Assembly (NCBI GenBank): GCA_019359445.1
Contig: JAHHHJ010000004.1
Coordinates: 186,001 to 250,000, forward strand
Direction of reading: 5' to 3'
Length of the DNA stretch: 64,000 nt
From: Kastovskya adunca ATA6-11-RM4
GTDB lineage: Bacteria; Cyanobacteriota; Cyanobacteriia; Cyanobacteriales; Coleofasciculaceae
A program made the position numbers and the translations under genes. Below the pieces are notes generated by a model. The model did not search any database and had not been told where the DNA came from. It saw only the letters and a list, made by a program, of their open reading frames with translations. Positions within the stretch are counted from its first letter, which is position 1, and each line of letters starts with the position of its first letter. This document shows positions 9,759 to 19,239 of the stretch, in pieces.

Positions 9759-10430
9759 TTAGGGTGTCCGTTCACCAAAAATAGTTCGCCCCAAGCGTAT
9801 CATTGTTGCGCCTGCTTCCACCGCTAAAGGGTAATCATTAGACATTCCCATTGATAATTCCTGAAGGCATAAATTCGTCTCAGCTTGCTGGTTAATTTTA
9901 TCAGCCAAGTTGCGCGTGTTCTCAAAGACTGCTAGCGTGTTTGATCTTGACAACCCTAAGGGCACAATTGTCATCAATCCTTGAATTTTTAAGGACTTGC
10001 AAGCTTCAAGTTGTGGTAAATCCGCTAACAGTTCCGGAACTATCCACCCGTACTTATCGGGATCGGGGGCAAGTTTAACCTGAAGACAGACTTGCGGTTG
10101 ACGAGATAACTCAGCGGCAAGTCTATCCAGTCGCTGGGCAAGTTTCAGGCTGTCAACGGAGTGAATCCAGGTAAAAAGTTCCAGTGCTCTTTTTACTTTA
10201 TTGCTTTGGAGATGCCCGATCAGATGCCAGGTAATATCGGGTAAATCTTGTAATTGGGCAATTTTCTGGTCTGCTTCCTGAATACGGCTTTCGGCGAAAT
10301 CTCGCACCCCCGCCACATAAGCCTGGCGTATCGCGTCCACTGACACCTGTTTAGTAACGGCAATCAACCGGACATGGGGGGGTAGTTCTTGGCGGATTTC
10401 GGTGATGCGTTTTGCTATTAAGCCAGTCAT
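9759..10430 (-). CDS. pipY: PipY, YggS/PROSC family PLP-binding protein
   Basis: A PLP-binding protein of the YggS/PROSC (COG0325) family, 223 residues, involved in vitamin B6 and amino-acid homeostasis rather than a known catalytic reaction. The PLP lysine lies in LIAVTKQVSVDAIRQAY. Other family blocks are WHLIGHLQSNKVKRAL, the HSVD segment, and SMGMSNDYPLAVEAGATMIR near the end with the phosphate-binding region. Its start overlaps the pipX stop by four bases, implying translational coupling. In Synechococcus elongatus PipX and PipY are functionally linked. Confidence 0.92.
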   Translation of the reverse strand: MTGLIAKRITEIRQELPPHVRLIAVTKQVSVDAIRQAYVAGVRDFAESRIQEADQKIAQLQDLPDITWHLIGHLQSNKVKRALELFTWIHSVDSLKLAQRLDRLAAELSRQPQVCLQVKLAPDPDKYGWIVPELLADLPQLEACKSLKIQGLMTIVPLGLSRSNTLAVFENTRNLADKINQQAETNLCLQELSMGMSNDYPLAVEAGATMIRLGRTIFGERTP

Positions 10431-10702
10431 TGGAACGTTTGCTTATGAATAGTCTTAAGCTGCTCAAATTCCGGGGATGAACCAGCACGACGAAGCATCC
10501 GGAGACGAGTTTCCACCATAAGGCGAGCGTCTGAACGACTGATTGGTTCAAAAGCCAGACCATTAGGTCCAGTCGTCACCAGAAAAAACAGGCGTTGGGC
10601 ATAGAGAGTGGTGAATAATTCCTGATTATTTTCGATCAGGCAAACTCGATAAAGAAGACCAAACGTCGGGTGATCCAGGTAGGTTTCAGTGTTCATCAAC
10701 AT
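10427..10702 (-). CDS. pipX: PipX, PII-interacting co-activator of NtcA
   Basis: A small cyanobacterial regulator of 91 residues that swaps between the nitrogen regulator NtcA and the PII signalling protein according to 2-oxoglutarate level. The N-terminal Tudor-like part is recognisable (ETYLDHPTFGLLYRVC and LYAQRLFFLVTT), followed by two C-terminal helices (DARLMVETRLRMLRR, then SSPEFEQLKTIHKQ). Two ATG codons are possible (10702 and 10696); the second gives a protein starting MNTETYL, closer to known PipX. It is coupled to pipY by a four-base overlap. Confidence 0.93.
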   Translation of the reverse strand: MLMNTETYLDHPTFGLLYRVCLIENNQELFTTLYAQRLFFLVTTGPNGLAFEPISRSDARLMVETRLRMLRRAGSSPEFEQLKTIHKQTFQ

Positions 10703-11019
10703 CCACGCTGCAAATACCCATCCCTAGTTAGGGGAGTGAAAAAAGAAGTTGCCTATATATTTTGCCTCGCAGGCTCCGCATACGAGGAATTTCAAATTAT
10801 GAAAGGCTGACTAAACCATTTAAGCACTTGTTTACAACCTGAAGTTGTTAATAACAGAAATGTTGCCTCAAAAACTGGCAATAGTTTGAAAAATCTACCG
10901 TTATTAAAAGCCACTGCCGAGTCACTTACCCTGGAGTTATATGGTATAGGGAAATTTGCGGCGACAAAAAAATATAGATGATGCCCGCTCGTAGTCAAAC
11001 TTGCTCGTTTGCCTTGTCT
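10703..11019. other. Intergenic region upstream of pipX
   Basis: 317 bases between the pipX start and the TrpE/PabB stop. A 68-codon frame at 10792-10998 lacks family similarity and a ribosome binding site, so I treat the stretch as noncoding. It probably carries the pipX promoter. Confidence 0.5.
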
Positions 11020-12468
11020 TTACAGGCTGAAAATTTTGAGTGCTGCCAGTTGAGCCTGAGCTTTGTGGAGTGATTCATACCACTCATGTTCTGGATCGCT
11101 GTCGGCGACAATTCCCGCTCCTACTTGACCCCAAACGTTAGCTGTAGGTCGCTGATCCGTTCCTGATTGCCTGACATCGTGAGGACTAAAAAGGAGAGTG
11201 CGAATCAAAATATTTAAGTCTAGGTTGCCGCGAACATCCAAGTAGCCGCAGGAGCCATAGAACAAGCTGCGGCGCACGGGTTCAAGTTTTTCAATAATTT
11301 CCATACAACGCACTTTAGGACAACCTGTGATTGTCCCACCGGGGAAGAGGGCGCGGATCAGATCAACGGCGTCATATTCAGTACAGAGAGTCCCCCTGAT
11401 GTTGCTGACGAGGTGCATAACATGGCTGTAATGCTCAAGGGTGAATAATTCGTTCACTTCCACCGAACCCCACTGGCACACCCGTCCTAAGTCGTTGCGC
11501 TCTAAATCTACGAGCATGATGTGTTCAGCTCGTTCTTTGGCATTGGTAATTAGGTCTTCTTCCTGTTGTCGATCCGCTTCGGTGGTGGTGCCACGCGATC
11601 GCGTTCCAGCAATGGGTCGAGTTTGTGCCTGATTGCCTTGTATCTGCACCAATCGTTCGGGAGAGCAGCTGATTACGTCTCCCCACGGCGTCTGCCAGTA
11701 GCTGGCAAAGGGAGACGGGTTAATCTGCTGCAAGGCGCGGTAAATTTCCCAACTTTCGGCGGTAGTCGTTGTCTCAAAACGTAGGGAAAGATTGGCTTGA
11801 AAAATATCTCCTGCCTGAATATAGTTTTTTGCCTGCACAACGGCGGCTTTATATTCAGCTTGGGACGTGAGGAATTTTGGGGCTGGGGAAGTGGGATTGG
11901 CGAGGTGGGATTGGCGAAGTGGGAGGAAGTTTTCTAGGCGTTGCTGGAGATGGTCGAGTTCTGCTACATCGGTAGCGGCTAACCAGAGGAGTTGTTGCTG
12001 GTGATCGAGGATGGCAAAGGCGGCGGGTTCGTACCAGAAGGCGACGGGGAATGGTAGGAGGTCGGATTTGAGATGGGGTAGGCGCTCAATTTCCCAGGCG
12101 AGGTCGTAACCCAACCAGCCTAACCAACCGCCGAGAAAAGGCAGGTGAGAGGGTGGGGTGACATTCTCTCTATCCCCCCATTTCCCCATCTCCCTATTTC
12201 CCTTCGAGGCAAGTAGGCGACGCAGGAAGGGCAAAATTTCCCCAACGGCAGGCGTCCACATCTGCGAACGTCCCTGTCGATTTCGGGGCATTCCGGCACA
12301 GATAGAGTAACGAGCTAGCTGGGGTTGGTCTGGTGGGGGTGGGTCGGGGCTTTCTAGGAGGGTGGCGATCACCCCTTGATTGCGAAACAAGCAGTCGAAC
12401 ACCTCGGAACCTGTGCGATTGTTTAGAGGCAGCGATCGCCAAGACCAGGGTTGTAAATCCTTACTCAT
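11020..12468 (-). CDS. TrpE/PabB-family chorismate-utilising enzyme, component I
   Basis: A 482-residue enzyme that aminates chorismate with ammonia from a glutaminase partner, giving anthranilate (tryptophan) or aminodeoxychorismate (folate). The C-terminal chorismate-binding domain is intact: PIAGTRSRG, AEHIMLVDLERNDLGRV, FPGGTITGCPKVRCMEIIE and GYLDVRGNLDLNILIRT. PIAGT is the TrpE-like form, as the E. coli PabB lysine (PIKGT) is missing. The overall length and the end region look more like PabB, so the product is undecided. Two stretches (about residues 88-107 and 180-193) are low-complexity insertions encoded by G-rich repeat DNA. No amidotransferase partner lies nearby. Confidence 0.82.
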   Translation of the reverse strand: MSKDLQPWSWRSLPLNNRTGSEVFDCLFRNQGVIATLLESPDPPPPDQPQLARYSICAGMPRNRQGRSQMWTPAVGEILPFLRRLLASKGNREMGKWGDRENVTPPSHLPFLGGWLGWLGYDLAWEIERLPHLKSDLLPFPVAFWYEPAAFAILDHQQQLLWLAATDVAELDHLQQRLENFLPLRQSHLANPTSPAPKFLTSQAEYKAAVVQAKNYIQAGDIFQANLSLRFETTTTAESWEIYRALQQINPSPFASYWQTPWGDVISCSPERLVQIQGNQAQTRPIAGTRSRGTTTEADRQQEEDLITNAKERAEHIMLVDLERNDLGRVCQWGSVEVNELFTLEHYSHVMHLVSNIRGTLCTEYDAVDLIRALFPGGTITGCPKVRCMEIIEKLEPVRRSLFYGSCGYLDVRGNLDLNILIRTLLFSPHDVRQSGTDQRPTANVWGQVGAGIVADSDPEHEWYESLHKAQAQLAALKIFSL

Positions 12469-12566
12469 TAATCCTTAGAGAAGGCTAATCTGAATAGTGC
12501 CATCAGCTTCAATTATTTTGCAAAGCTTGATCAAGTATTGATTGAACGTTGGACACCGGACAAGCT

Positions 12567-13445
12567 CTAAATCGTTCCTCCCCAACCAAACCGCACGCCC
12601 CAGAAGACCGCCAAACTCACAAGGGCAACCCAATCGATACCCCGCAGGCGCAATTGATGCCACTGTACTCGATGTTGGTTAGGGCTAGTAAAGCCGCGCA
12701 CTGTCATCGCACTGGCGATTTGTTCGGCGCGTAATAATAAATTTTCTAGCAGCTTTTCTGCCACCATTAACCAGATTTGCAAGCTTTTACGAATGCCTAG
12801 CTTTTTCCAGTTAATGGCTCGGGTGCGGATAGAGCGGGCAAGGTTCTGGACTTCTTCTAGCACTAAAGGAATGAAGCGCAAGGATAAAGTCAAGGTAAGG
12901 GTGATTTCCGTGACGGGCCAGTTGAGTCGCCGCAGGGGTCGCATTAAGCTTTCCAGTCCTGCTGTGATTTCTTCCGGTGCCGTTGTCAGCAGGAATAAGT
13001 TGCTGCTGTAAATCAAGGTGAAGAGGAGGGTGCTGATGCGAATTGCCAAATCAAGGGAATGGCGAGTCACCGTAACGGGTCCTCGCTCAAACAGTATGTA
13101 GTTATAGTCCCCTGGCTGGGGAAGGTTGAAGTCGGTGGGGGGGAGTCGCGGTTGATGGTTGGCAGCGAGTCCATCGGGAGCGAGTGCAGTTAAGATAAAC
13201 ACAAAAAATGCCAGCATTAACAGCCAACCCATCTGCTGACGCCACACCCGTAAGGGAATAGCCGCGCTGAAGGTCAAAACAATCAGCATCACCACCAGCA
13301 GGATTCGCCAGACCGGAGGAGCTAGGAGGGGAGCCGCTAGAAAGCTCATTAACCAGGCAAATTTGACTCGGGAGTCGAGGTGATGCAGCCAGGTTACAGG
13401 TTGTTCGAGATACAGCCCTAGAGGAAGCGATCGCAGTAAATCCAT
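12567..13445 (-). CDS. ecfT: EcfT/CbiQ-type energy-coupling factor transmembrane protein
   Basis: The transmembrane coupling subunit of an ECF vitamin or metal importer, 292 residues. N-terminal and C-terminal membrane helices surround a cytoplasmic helical region (residues about 190-262) carrying the two coupling motifs, here RAINWKKLG and SAMTVRGF, which contact the ATPases. No substrate-binding S component or ATPase is adjacent, so the substrate is unknown; group II ECF systems share one EcfT-ATPase module among scattered S components. It lies downstream of der, a common order in cyanobacteria. Confidence 0.85.
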   Translation of the reverse strand: MDLLRSLPLGLYLEQPVTWLHHLDSRVKFAWLMSFLAAPLLAPPVWRILLVVMLIVLTFSAAIPLRVWRQQMGWLLMLAFFVFILTALAPDGLAANHQPRLPPTDFNLPQPGDYNYILFERGPVTVTRHSLDLAIRISTLLFTLIYSSNLFLLTTAPEEITAGLESLMRPLRRLNWPVTEITLTLTLSLRFIPLVLEEVQNLARSIRTRAINWKKLGIRKSLQIWLMVAEKLLENLLLRAEQIASAMTVRGFTSPNQHRVQWHQLRLRGIDWVALVSLAVFWGVRFGWGGTI

Positions 13446-13612
13446 TGTTTGTCAATTTTCCGTTGTCAGTTGTCCATTGTCATGGTTAGTTAACAAAGGA
13501 CCTAGACGTGGTAGTTAAGTGATTAGTTACGAGTCGGTTCTGTAGGTACGGCTTTCACCTGACCTTTAGTAACCTTCCTCAACCCGCTTTCTTTGATTCC
13601 CCAAGTCCCTAT

Positions 13613-14974
13613 TTACACGCGAGTTGCTCGGTTGTTGCTGTGATCCTCAGCATCCCGCGCTTTTTTGCCCCGCCACAACAGTCTAATTGGCGTTCCGGTA
13701 AAGCCCAACTGTTGACGGAACTGACGCTCAATATAGCGGCGGTAGTTTTCGTTGAAGCGTTGCGGCTCGTTAACAAATAACGCGATCGTTGGGGGCTGAC
13801 TTTTGACTTGGGTGCCGTAGTAAATTTTGCCCTGTCGTCCTTGACGGTTGGTGGGAGGCGAGTGCCAGCTGATCGCTTCCTGCAATACTTCATTAATTAC
13901 AGAAGTACTCACCCGCCGTTGGTGCTCCTCAGCGGCACTATCGACTAAATCGAAAATCTTTTCGACTCGTTGTCCCGTAAGAGCGCTGACAAAAATAACT
14001 TCTGCCCAATCGATAAAGTGCAGGCGGTCTTTGATTTCTTTTTCGTAATCGTAAATGGTGTAGGAGTCCTTCTCAACCGCGTCCCATTTATTGACGACAA
14101 TAATAGCGGCGCGACCATCCTCTTCAATTCGTCCTGCTAGTTTTTGGTCTTGTTCCGTCACCCCATCCACCGCATCAATCACTAGTAAAACGACGTTGGA
14201 GCGACGAATTGCTTTGAAGGCACGATTGATCCCAAAGAATTCTGGGCCGTACTCGACATTTTTCTTTCTGCGAATGCCTGCCGTATCAATTAATCGGTAA
14301 GTTTTGTCCTGTCGTTCTACCACCATGTCAATTGCATCACGGGTAGTTCCAGAAATTGGGCTGACAATCGCGCGGCTTTGACCTGTAAATGCATTCAATA
14401 AACTGGACTTACCCACATTTGGGCGTCCAACAATTGCTACTTTCGTTTCTGGAACTTCTTCAACATCTTCCACGGAGGGGATGAGAGTAATCAGTTCATC
14501 CAATAACTCTCCCGTTCCGCCACCATGAATACCAGAGACGGGGTAAGGTTCGCCTAACCCCAGTTCCCAAAATTGTGACGCCTGAATCATTCCTTGTTGG
14601 GGGGACTCGCATTTATTGACGGCAAGTAACAAGGGGATGGATTGTTGTCGCAACCAAGCGGCAATTTCGGCATCAGCCCCCGTAGGACCTGTTTGTCCAT
14701 CAACGACAAAGATGGCAGCGCTGGCTTCTGTCAGGGCGGCGGCGGCTTGTTCCCGAATTAGAGGTAAAAACTCGGTATCATCATCAAATACTAGACCGCC
14801 TGTATCGACAATCTGAAATTCACTGTCTTGCCAGAAAGCTAGGCGATAGGTGCGATCGCGCGTTACTCCCGGCTCGTCATGCACGATCGCATCAGTCACG
14901 CCTGCCAACCGATTGACAAGAGTAGATTTGCCCACATTTGGGCGTCCAATAATAGCAACAATTGGCAGAGCCAT
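13613..14974 (-). CDS. der: Ribosome biogenesis GTPase Der (EngA)
   Basis: An essential double GTPase for 50S ribosomal subunit maturation, 453 residues, the normal length. Two tandem G domains each show a Walker A GRPNVGKS (residues 10-17 and about 182-189), the DTAG/DTGG G3 motifs ([12 protein letters not shown] and [13 protein letters not shown]) and NKCE/NKWD G4 motifs. The KH-like C-terminal domain includes [20 protein letters not shown] and ends in the conserved [20 protein letters not shown]. ecfT follows on the same strand after 167 bases. Confidence 0.97.
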   Translation of the reverse strand: MALPIVAIIGRPNVGKSTLVNRLAGVTDAIVHDEPGVTRDRTYRLAFWQDSEFQIVDTGGLVFDDDTEFLPLIREQAAAALTEASAAIFVVDGQTGPTGADAEIAAWLRQQSIPLLLAVNKCESPQQGMIQASQFWELGLGEPYPVSGIHGGGTGELLDELITLIPSVEDVEEVPETKVAIVGRPNVGKSSLLNAFTGQSRAIVSPISGTTRDAIDMVVERQDKTYRLIDTAGIRRKKNVEYGPEFFGINRAFKAIRRSNVVLLVIDAVDGVTEQDQKLAGRIEEDGRAAIIVVNKWDAVEKDSYTIYDYEKEIKDRLHFIDWAEVIFVSALTGQRVEKIFDLVDSAAEEHQRRVSTSVINEVLQEAISWHSPPTNRQGRQGKIYYGTQVKSQPPTIALFVNEPQRFNENYRRYIERQFRQQLGFTGTPIRLLWRGKKARDAEDHSNNRATRV

Positions 14975-15306
14975 AACCGTCTTCCTTCAAGCAGGGAAAA
15001 GTGCCAGACGTAACTATTACGCTGGTACTCTTTAATTGTAGCTAGCAGCTGCGATCGCCACTGCTCCAGATCGCTCAAAAGCACAGGAAGATTTTCGGTC
15101 ACATCCTTATTGAGATTAACCGAATGAGTCGGTACTCTGATTCAGCATCATTAAATAGCGTTCACTTTACTAGCTTCATTGACTTTTAACTTAGTTCACC
15201 AAAGAGAATCAAGGCTGCCATCGGTAGAATTTACATAGCACTTCGTAGTTATACCCAAGCTAGCTGTACAGTATTCAACGGAGTGACTCGCATAAGGATT
15301 TTAACT
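14975..15306. other. Divergent intergenic region der / DMT transporter
   Basis: 332 bases holding the promoters of two divergent genes. Short frames here show no protein character. An AAGGA at 15294-15298 serves the start at 15307. Confidence 0.5.
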
Positions 15307-15675
15307 GTGACCTTGCAAGAATTTGGTCTGCTGCTTATTTCGCTTCTTGCTAGCGTATCTGGGCAATTTTTGTTGAAGGCAGGAGCCTTAAAGTTAGGAA
15401 AGGTCACTACTGATAACTTAATTAGTCATGTATTAAGTATTGTTTTCACGCCAGAGTTAATCGCAGGTTTAGCTTGTTATGGACTAGGGGCAATCTTTTA
15501 CATTCTGCTGCTGACTCGTGTGAAGCTCAGTATTGTTGGTCCTTCAGTCGCTGTGGTATATGTCTTTTCAGTTTTACTTGGCTATTTCGTATTTCACGAG
15601 CCAATTCCTATAAGCCGTGTGGTGGGCTTGGGATTTATCGTTTGTGGAGTAGTTCTAGTAATTTGGCAGCGCTGA
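15307..15675 (+). CDS. Small DMT/EamA-type four-helix transporter
   Basis: A 122-residue membrane protein with four predicted helices, similar to small multidrug resistance or ArnE/ArnF-like proteins. Features are SVSGQFLLKAGALKLG after helix 1, a central segment LTRVKLSIVGPSVAVVYVFSVLLG, and a final helix IVCGVVLVIWQR. GTG at 15283 is possible, but GTG at 15307 has AAGGA eight bases ahead and begins at the first helix. It flanks the polysaccharide island, so a role in flipping a lipid-linked sugar (as ArnE/F) is possible but only inferred. Confidence 0.72.
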   Translation: MTLQEFGLLLISLLASVSGQFLLKAGALKLGKVTTDNLISHVLSIVFTPELIAGLACYGLGAIFYILLLTRVKLSIVGPSVAVVYVFSVLLGYFVFHEPIPISRVVGLGFIVCGVVLVIWQR

Positions 15676-15738
15676 AAGTGGGCTGAAGTTGACACTTTGC
15701 TGTAACTTAATCATCCCCACAGTGTAATAGTGTTGGAT

Positions 15739-16818
15739 TTAGAGATATTGCTGAAGAACCTTTGCAGTAGCTGTTCCGGTTTTTTCCCAACTAAATTGAC
15801 TAGCACGGTTGAGGCTGAGGAGGTGGAGACGCGATCGCAAATCCCAATCCCTCGCTACAGCTTGCATCGCTTCAGTAATTTCCCCTGTGTTGTAAGGATT
15901 AATCAGGATTGCGGCGTCACCTGCAACTTCCGGTAAAGAAGAGAGATTAGACGTAATTACAGGAGTACCACAAGCCATTGCTTCCAATACGGGAAGACCG
16001 AAACCTTCCCAAAGACTAGGGAAAACCAGAGCAATGCTTTGGTTAATAATTATCGGTAGCTGATCGTAAGGAACGTAATCCAAAAACTTTACCTGATTTT
16101 TTAACCCTAGTTCATTGACTTGTGCCTGTAGTGTTGGAGTGTAGCGTTTGTCAGTGGGTCCAGCTATCCACAACTCATAGTCAACAACATTGGGTACAGC
16201 AGCAAAAGCCTCTATCAATCGGTGCAGGTTCTTGTATGGGTCGTGGCGTCCAATATACAGGAAGTAATTACTCATCGGTAAATTGAGAAAGCGAAATTGG
16301 CTAGCGTCGTGCGCGAGTAGAATTGGCGTAATTTTTGCCCCTGAAATCCCGAAGAAATCAGTAATATCCTCAGCAGTAGCCTTAGAGTCACAAAGGATGT
16401 GCTGTGCTTGGGTTAATACTTGAGGGACGTAGTAGCGGTAGTAGGACGTGAGGGCTGAGAAGCGTTTGGGAAAACGCATCGGGATGAGGTCGTGGACGGT
16501 AACGATGTAGCGGCAGTTAGTGTAAAGAGGCGCTTCGGGGATGGGGGAGAATAGGAGATTAGCTTGCCGTTGTTTGTAAATACGCGGTAACTGCCGCTGT
16601 GCCCAAATCAGACGACGCAAATGACCTTTTGCACCTTGTTCTGCGGTTTGGTTTGGGGGAACCCCATGATGGTTATAGGAAGGAATTGGTTTAGATAGGA
16701 GCAGTGTTGGCACCAGGAAGCGTAAGTGAGGGAGAAGGTTAAGCGCGTAAGTCGTGGTGCCTGTCGGTTTGTCTAGGAGGAACGAAAGATTAATAAGTAA
16801 CTGATTTGACTCGATCAA
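15739..16818 (-). CDS. Glycosyltransferase family 4
   Basis: A GT-B fold retaining glycosyltransferase of 359 residues. The C-terminal donor-binding domain has GRHDPYKNLHRLIEAF and the E-x7-E motif in PSLWEGFGLPVLEAMACGTP; the N-terminal half has the acceptor-side CRYIVTVHDLIPMRFP motif common in WbaZ/mannosyl- and rhamnosyl-type GT4 enzymes. The start is TTG and overlaps the stop of the upstream GT2 gene by three bases, so the two are translationally coupled. It is the last gene of the minus-strand island. Sugar specificity cannot be read from the sequence. Confidence 0.88.
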   Translation of the reverse strand: MIESNQLLINLSFLLDKPTGTTTYALNLLPHLRFLVPTLLLSKPIPSYNHHGVPPNQTAEQGAKGHLRRLIWAQRQLPRIYKQRQANLLFSPIPEAPLYTNCRYIVTVHDLIPMRFPKRFSALTSYYRYYVPQVLTQAQHILCDSKATAEDITDFFGISGAKITPILLAHDASQFRFLNLPMSNYFLYIGRHDPYKNLHRLIEAFAAVPNVVDYELWIAGPTDKRYTPTLQAQVNELGLKNQVKFLDYVPYDQLPIIINQSIALVFPSLWEGFGLPVLEAMACGTPVITSNLSSLPEVAGDAAILINPYNTGEITEAMQAVARDWDLRSRLHLLSLNRASQFSWEKTGTATAKVLQQYL

Positions 16819-17774
16819 GTTTCTTTACTGAAATTAGGTTTATGCAAACTTAGTCCAGCTACCCAGCCTACCTGAATACCTTCAATAGACTGTTTAATGT
16901 AGTTCAACAATATTGAGCTAGGGACATTATGGGTAAATTTAAGGCGGATAATTCTTAAGAAGCAGCGGCGGGTTAGTAATAAACTTAGGCGTGTCACTAA
17001 ACTTAGAAAATTAGTTCGTTTAAAACCATGTTTTAAGGCAAAGTAAGTGGTATTTTTAGCCAAAGAATACCAGCAAGTTAAATGCCTTTGGTCTTTCCGA
17101 TTATGATTTGGCTGGATGTAATGCTCTACCGTAACATCAGAATGATGAATTTCGTAGCCTGCCTGGATCAGGCGTAGGCAGAGATCTGTTTCATCTAAAA
17201 AATATTCAAAAAACTCATCGAAGCCGTTGATTCTTTCTAGCGCTTCTTGACGATAGGATGAGTTGGCACCCATTAGTCCGTTATACCAAAAACCCTGCGG
17301 TTGATTGTAATCGGAAGCATCTAAAGAACGGACAGAAATCGTGCTACTGATAACATTTGTAATTCCACGACGAAATTGTAAATGATAATCAGGACGAGTC
17401 ATATCTCTGACTGCGCCACCCACTCCCGCACAGCGATCGCCATAGCGCGAGTAAACTGATAGTAGCTGTTCTATCCAATCCGGTGGAGGAATAGCATCAT
17501 CATCCAAAAAGACGACAACTGAGCCTGATGTTAATTTTAAGCCGACATTACGAGAGATATTTATATTTTTTTGTTTAACCGTTGTAAACTTTATCGGAAA
17601 ACAAAAACTACTTGTTATTGCATCAATTAATTCAGCCGTTTCATTGGTTGAGGACGCATCAACCACAACAACTTCAATAGTTCGATAGGTCAGTTGCTCT
17701 AAAGATTGAAGCGTTTTTTTCAAAGAGGTAGGGCGGTCAGATGTACAGATAAGGATAGATACTAGCTCGACCAT
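16815..17774 (-). CDS. Glycosyltransferase family 2
   Basis: An inverting GT-A enzyme of 319 residues. N-terminal VSILICTSDRPTSLKKTLQS, nucleotide-binding VVDASSTNET, the NISRNVGLKL helix, the metal-binding acidic triad in VVFLDDDAIPPP, and the later ETDLCLRLIQAGYEI motif with the presumed catalytic Asp. The C-terminal 70 residues are basic and hydrophobic (RCFLRIIRL) and may sit on the membrane. Coupled with the GT4 gene downstream. Confidence 0.88.
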   Translation of the reverse strand: MVELVSILICTSDRPTSLKKTLQSLEQLTYRTIEVVVVDASSTNETAELIDAITSSFCFPIKFTTVKQKNINISRNVGLKLTSGSVVVFLDDDAIPPPDWIEQLLSVYSRYGDRCAGVGGAVRDMTRPDYHLQFRRGITNVISSTISVRSLDASDYNQPQGFWYNGLMGANSSYRQEALERINGFDEFFEYFLDETDLCLRLIQAGYEIHHSDVTVEHYIQPNHNRKDQRHLTCWYSLAKNTTYFALKHGFKRTNFLSLVTRLSLLLTRRCFLRIIRLKFTHNVPSSILLNYIKQSIEGIQVGWVAGLSLHKPNFSKET

Positions 17775-17807
17775 ACTTTATAAGTTCTCCCATACAGACT
17801 TTGCGCC

Positions 17808-17844
17808 TCAGATCCCCGACTTCTTCAAGAAGTCGGGGATCTGA
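17808..17844. repeat. Perfect 18-bp palindromic repeat
   Basis: TCAGATCCCCGACTTCTT (17808-17825), one central base, then its exact reverse complement to 17844. It lies in the gap between two GT2 genes. The AGATCCCCGACTTCTT-type palindrome is a familiar dispersed repeat in cyanobacterial genomes. It could also act as an attenuator of the downstream gene, but no T-run follows. Confidence 0.9.
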
Positions 17845-17958
17845 ATTTAGCTTATTTTAGTGCTATTCATCTATAACACCTTCTTCTTTGTGTCTTTGCG
17901 TTCGACGCTTCGGCAAGCAAAATTTCCCGTCTATCCGGTTCAAAAACATCAACATACT

Positions 17959-19239
17959 TCACACCCCATGAGAACGCCTATATACCTGAATTAGCTGATA
18001 AAAAGTTTGGAACATCGCTCTAAGCAAAGTTATAGCGTTAACCTTAGTTAATACATAGCCGCTTCCTGTAAAAATATAGACTTGTTTAGCCAAATTCATT
18101 CCATAAAGATTGGGATGACGGCAGGTCACTATTGCTATATCGACAGGCTTCCAGAACCAAGATGATAGCCATAAACCCAGCTTAAGTACTACATTTTCAC
18201 TCCCTTTCCAATGCAGCAGTTTTTTGTCTGATTGAAGACGCTGAAGGAGGAAACTTTGATTTTTATCTTTATAAATATCGGCTTGAACGAATACTTTTAA
18301 GGGAGTATTAATAATTTCTTCTAAAGCATATTCTTTATAGGGCAGTACCCCTGGCATCTTACCACGAACGCCTTTAATGAAATCTTCAAAGCCTCTAGTA
18401 GAAACTTCAGCCCAAAACGCTCTTCCTGTAGCTGCATAGTAGGTTAGTCGTGGCAAACTTACTAGAACTCGTCGGGATACAAGTTCTGGTCTATGTTTTT
18501 GCCAGCAGTAACACAAATTGCGCTCATCATAATAGCTAATCCAGGGTCTACATTTGAAATCGGGGGAGGCGTGCCAAACAATTGACGCGGGATTAGCTGC
18601 AACTACCCAGGATGCTTGCTTTGCTCGCAAACACCACTCTACATCATCGAAATGGATAAAGAAGTCTTCCCATACTCCAATTTGCTGCACAACTTCACGA
18701 CGTACCAACAAAGAAGCCGCCGCACAAGCATCGACAGAAAGGTAGGGTTTCCCTTGTAATATTTCTGATGTTGAGATTACAGAAGCATTACCAAAGTTGA
18801 TTTTGAGATGCGCCTTCTTAGGATAGATAAAACTACCGATTTCTTGAATCGTTTGAGGGTCATCTAGTTTTCTGATTTGAGAACCGACTAAACCTACTTC
18901 AGAATAGGTTTGTAAGGTTTCTACTAATGCACATAAACTCTGAGTATCTAGACGAACATCATTATCTAGCAGCCACAGGTAATCATACTCAAGTTTGCTA
19001 ACGATCTGAAGACCATAGGAAAAGCCGCCAGAACCACCCAAGTTTTCTCCTGTTTGTAGAACCTTTACTTGAGGATAGTGCTGTTCTAAATACGCTGGCG
19101 TCTCATCTGTAGAAGCGTTGTCTACTACATAAGTATCAAGCTGGATATTATCAATGTTTAGCTTGGCGACATCCGCTAGCAATAAACAAACATCATTCAG
19201 TTTATTCCAGGTGACAATAATAGTTGCTACTTTAAGCAT
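17959..19239 (-). CDS. Glycosyltransferase family 2, GlfT2/rhamnosyl-like
   Basis: A 426-residue GT-A enzyme resembling galactofuranosyl/rhamnosyl transferases. It starts VATIIVTWNKLNDVCLLL, then VVDNASTDETPAYLEQ, the glycine-rich NLGGSGGFSYG loop typical of GlfT-like enzymes, the metal triad LLDNDVRLD, and HFDDVEWCLRAKQ with a following WHAS. About 150 C-terminal residues contain basic helices and could bind the membrane. Given glf and a second GlfT-like gene nearby, it may add galactofuranose or rhamnose; this is inference. It is the start of the leftmost minus-strand GT group. Confidence 0.83.
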   Translation of the reverse strand: MLKVATIIVTWNKLNDVCLLLADVAKLNIDNIQLDTYVVDNASTDETPAYLEQHYPQVKVLQTGENLGGSGGFSYGLQIVSKLEYDYLWLLDNDVRLDTQSLCALVETLQTYSEVGLVGSQIRKLDDPQTIQEIGSFIYPKKAHLKINFGNASVISTSEILQGKPYLSVDACAAASLLVRREVVQQIGVWEDFFIHFDDVEWCLRAKQASWVVAANPASIVWHASPDFKCRPWISYYDERNLCYCWQKHRPELVSRRVLVSLPRLTYYAATGRAFWAEVSTRGFEDFIKGVRGKMPGVLPYKEYALEEIINTPLKVFVQADIYKDKNQSFLLQRLQSDKKLLHWKGSENVVLKLGLWLSSWFWKPVDIAIVTCRHPNLYGMNLAKQVYIFTGSGYVLTKVNAITLLRAMFQTFYQLIQVYRRSHGV

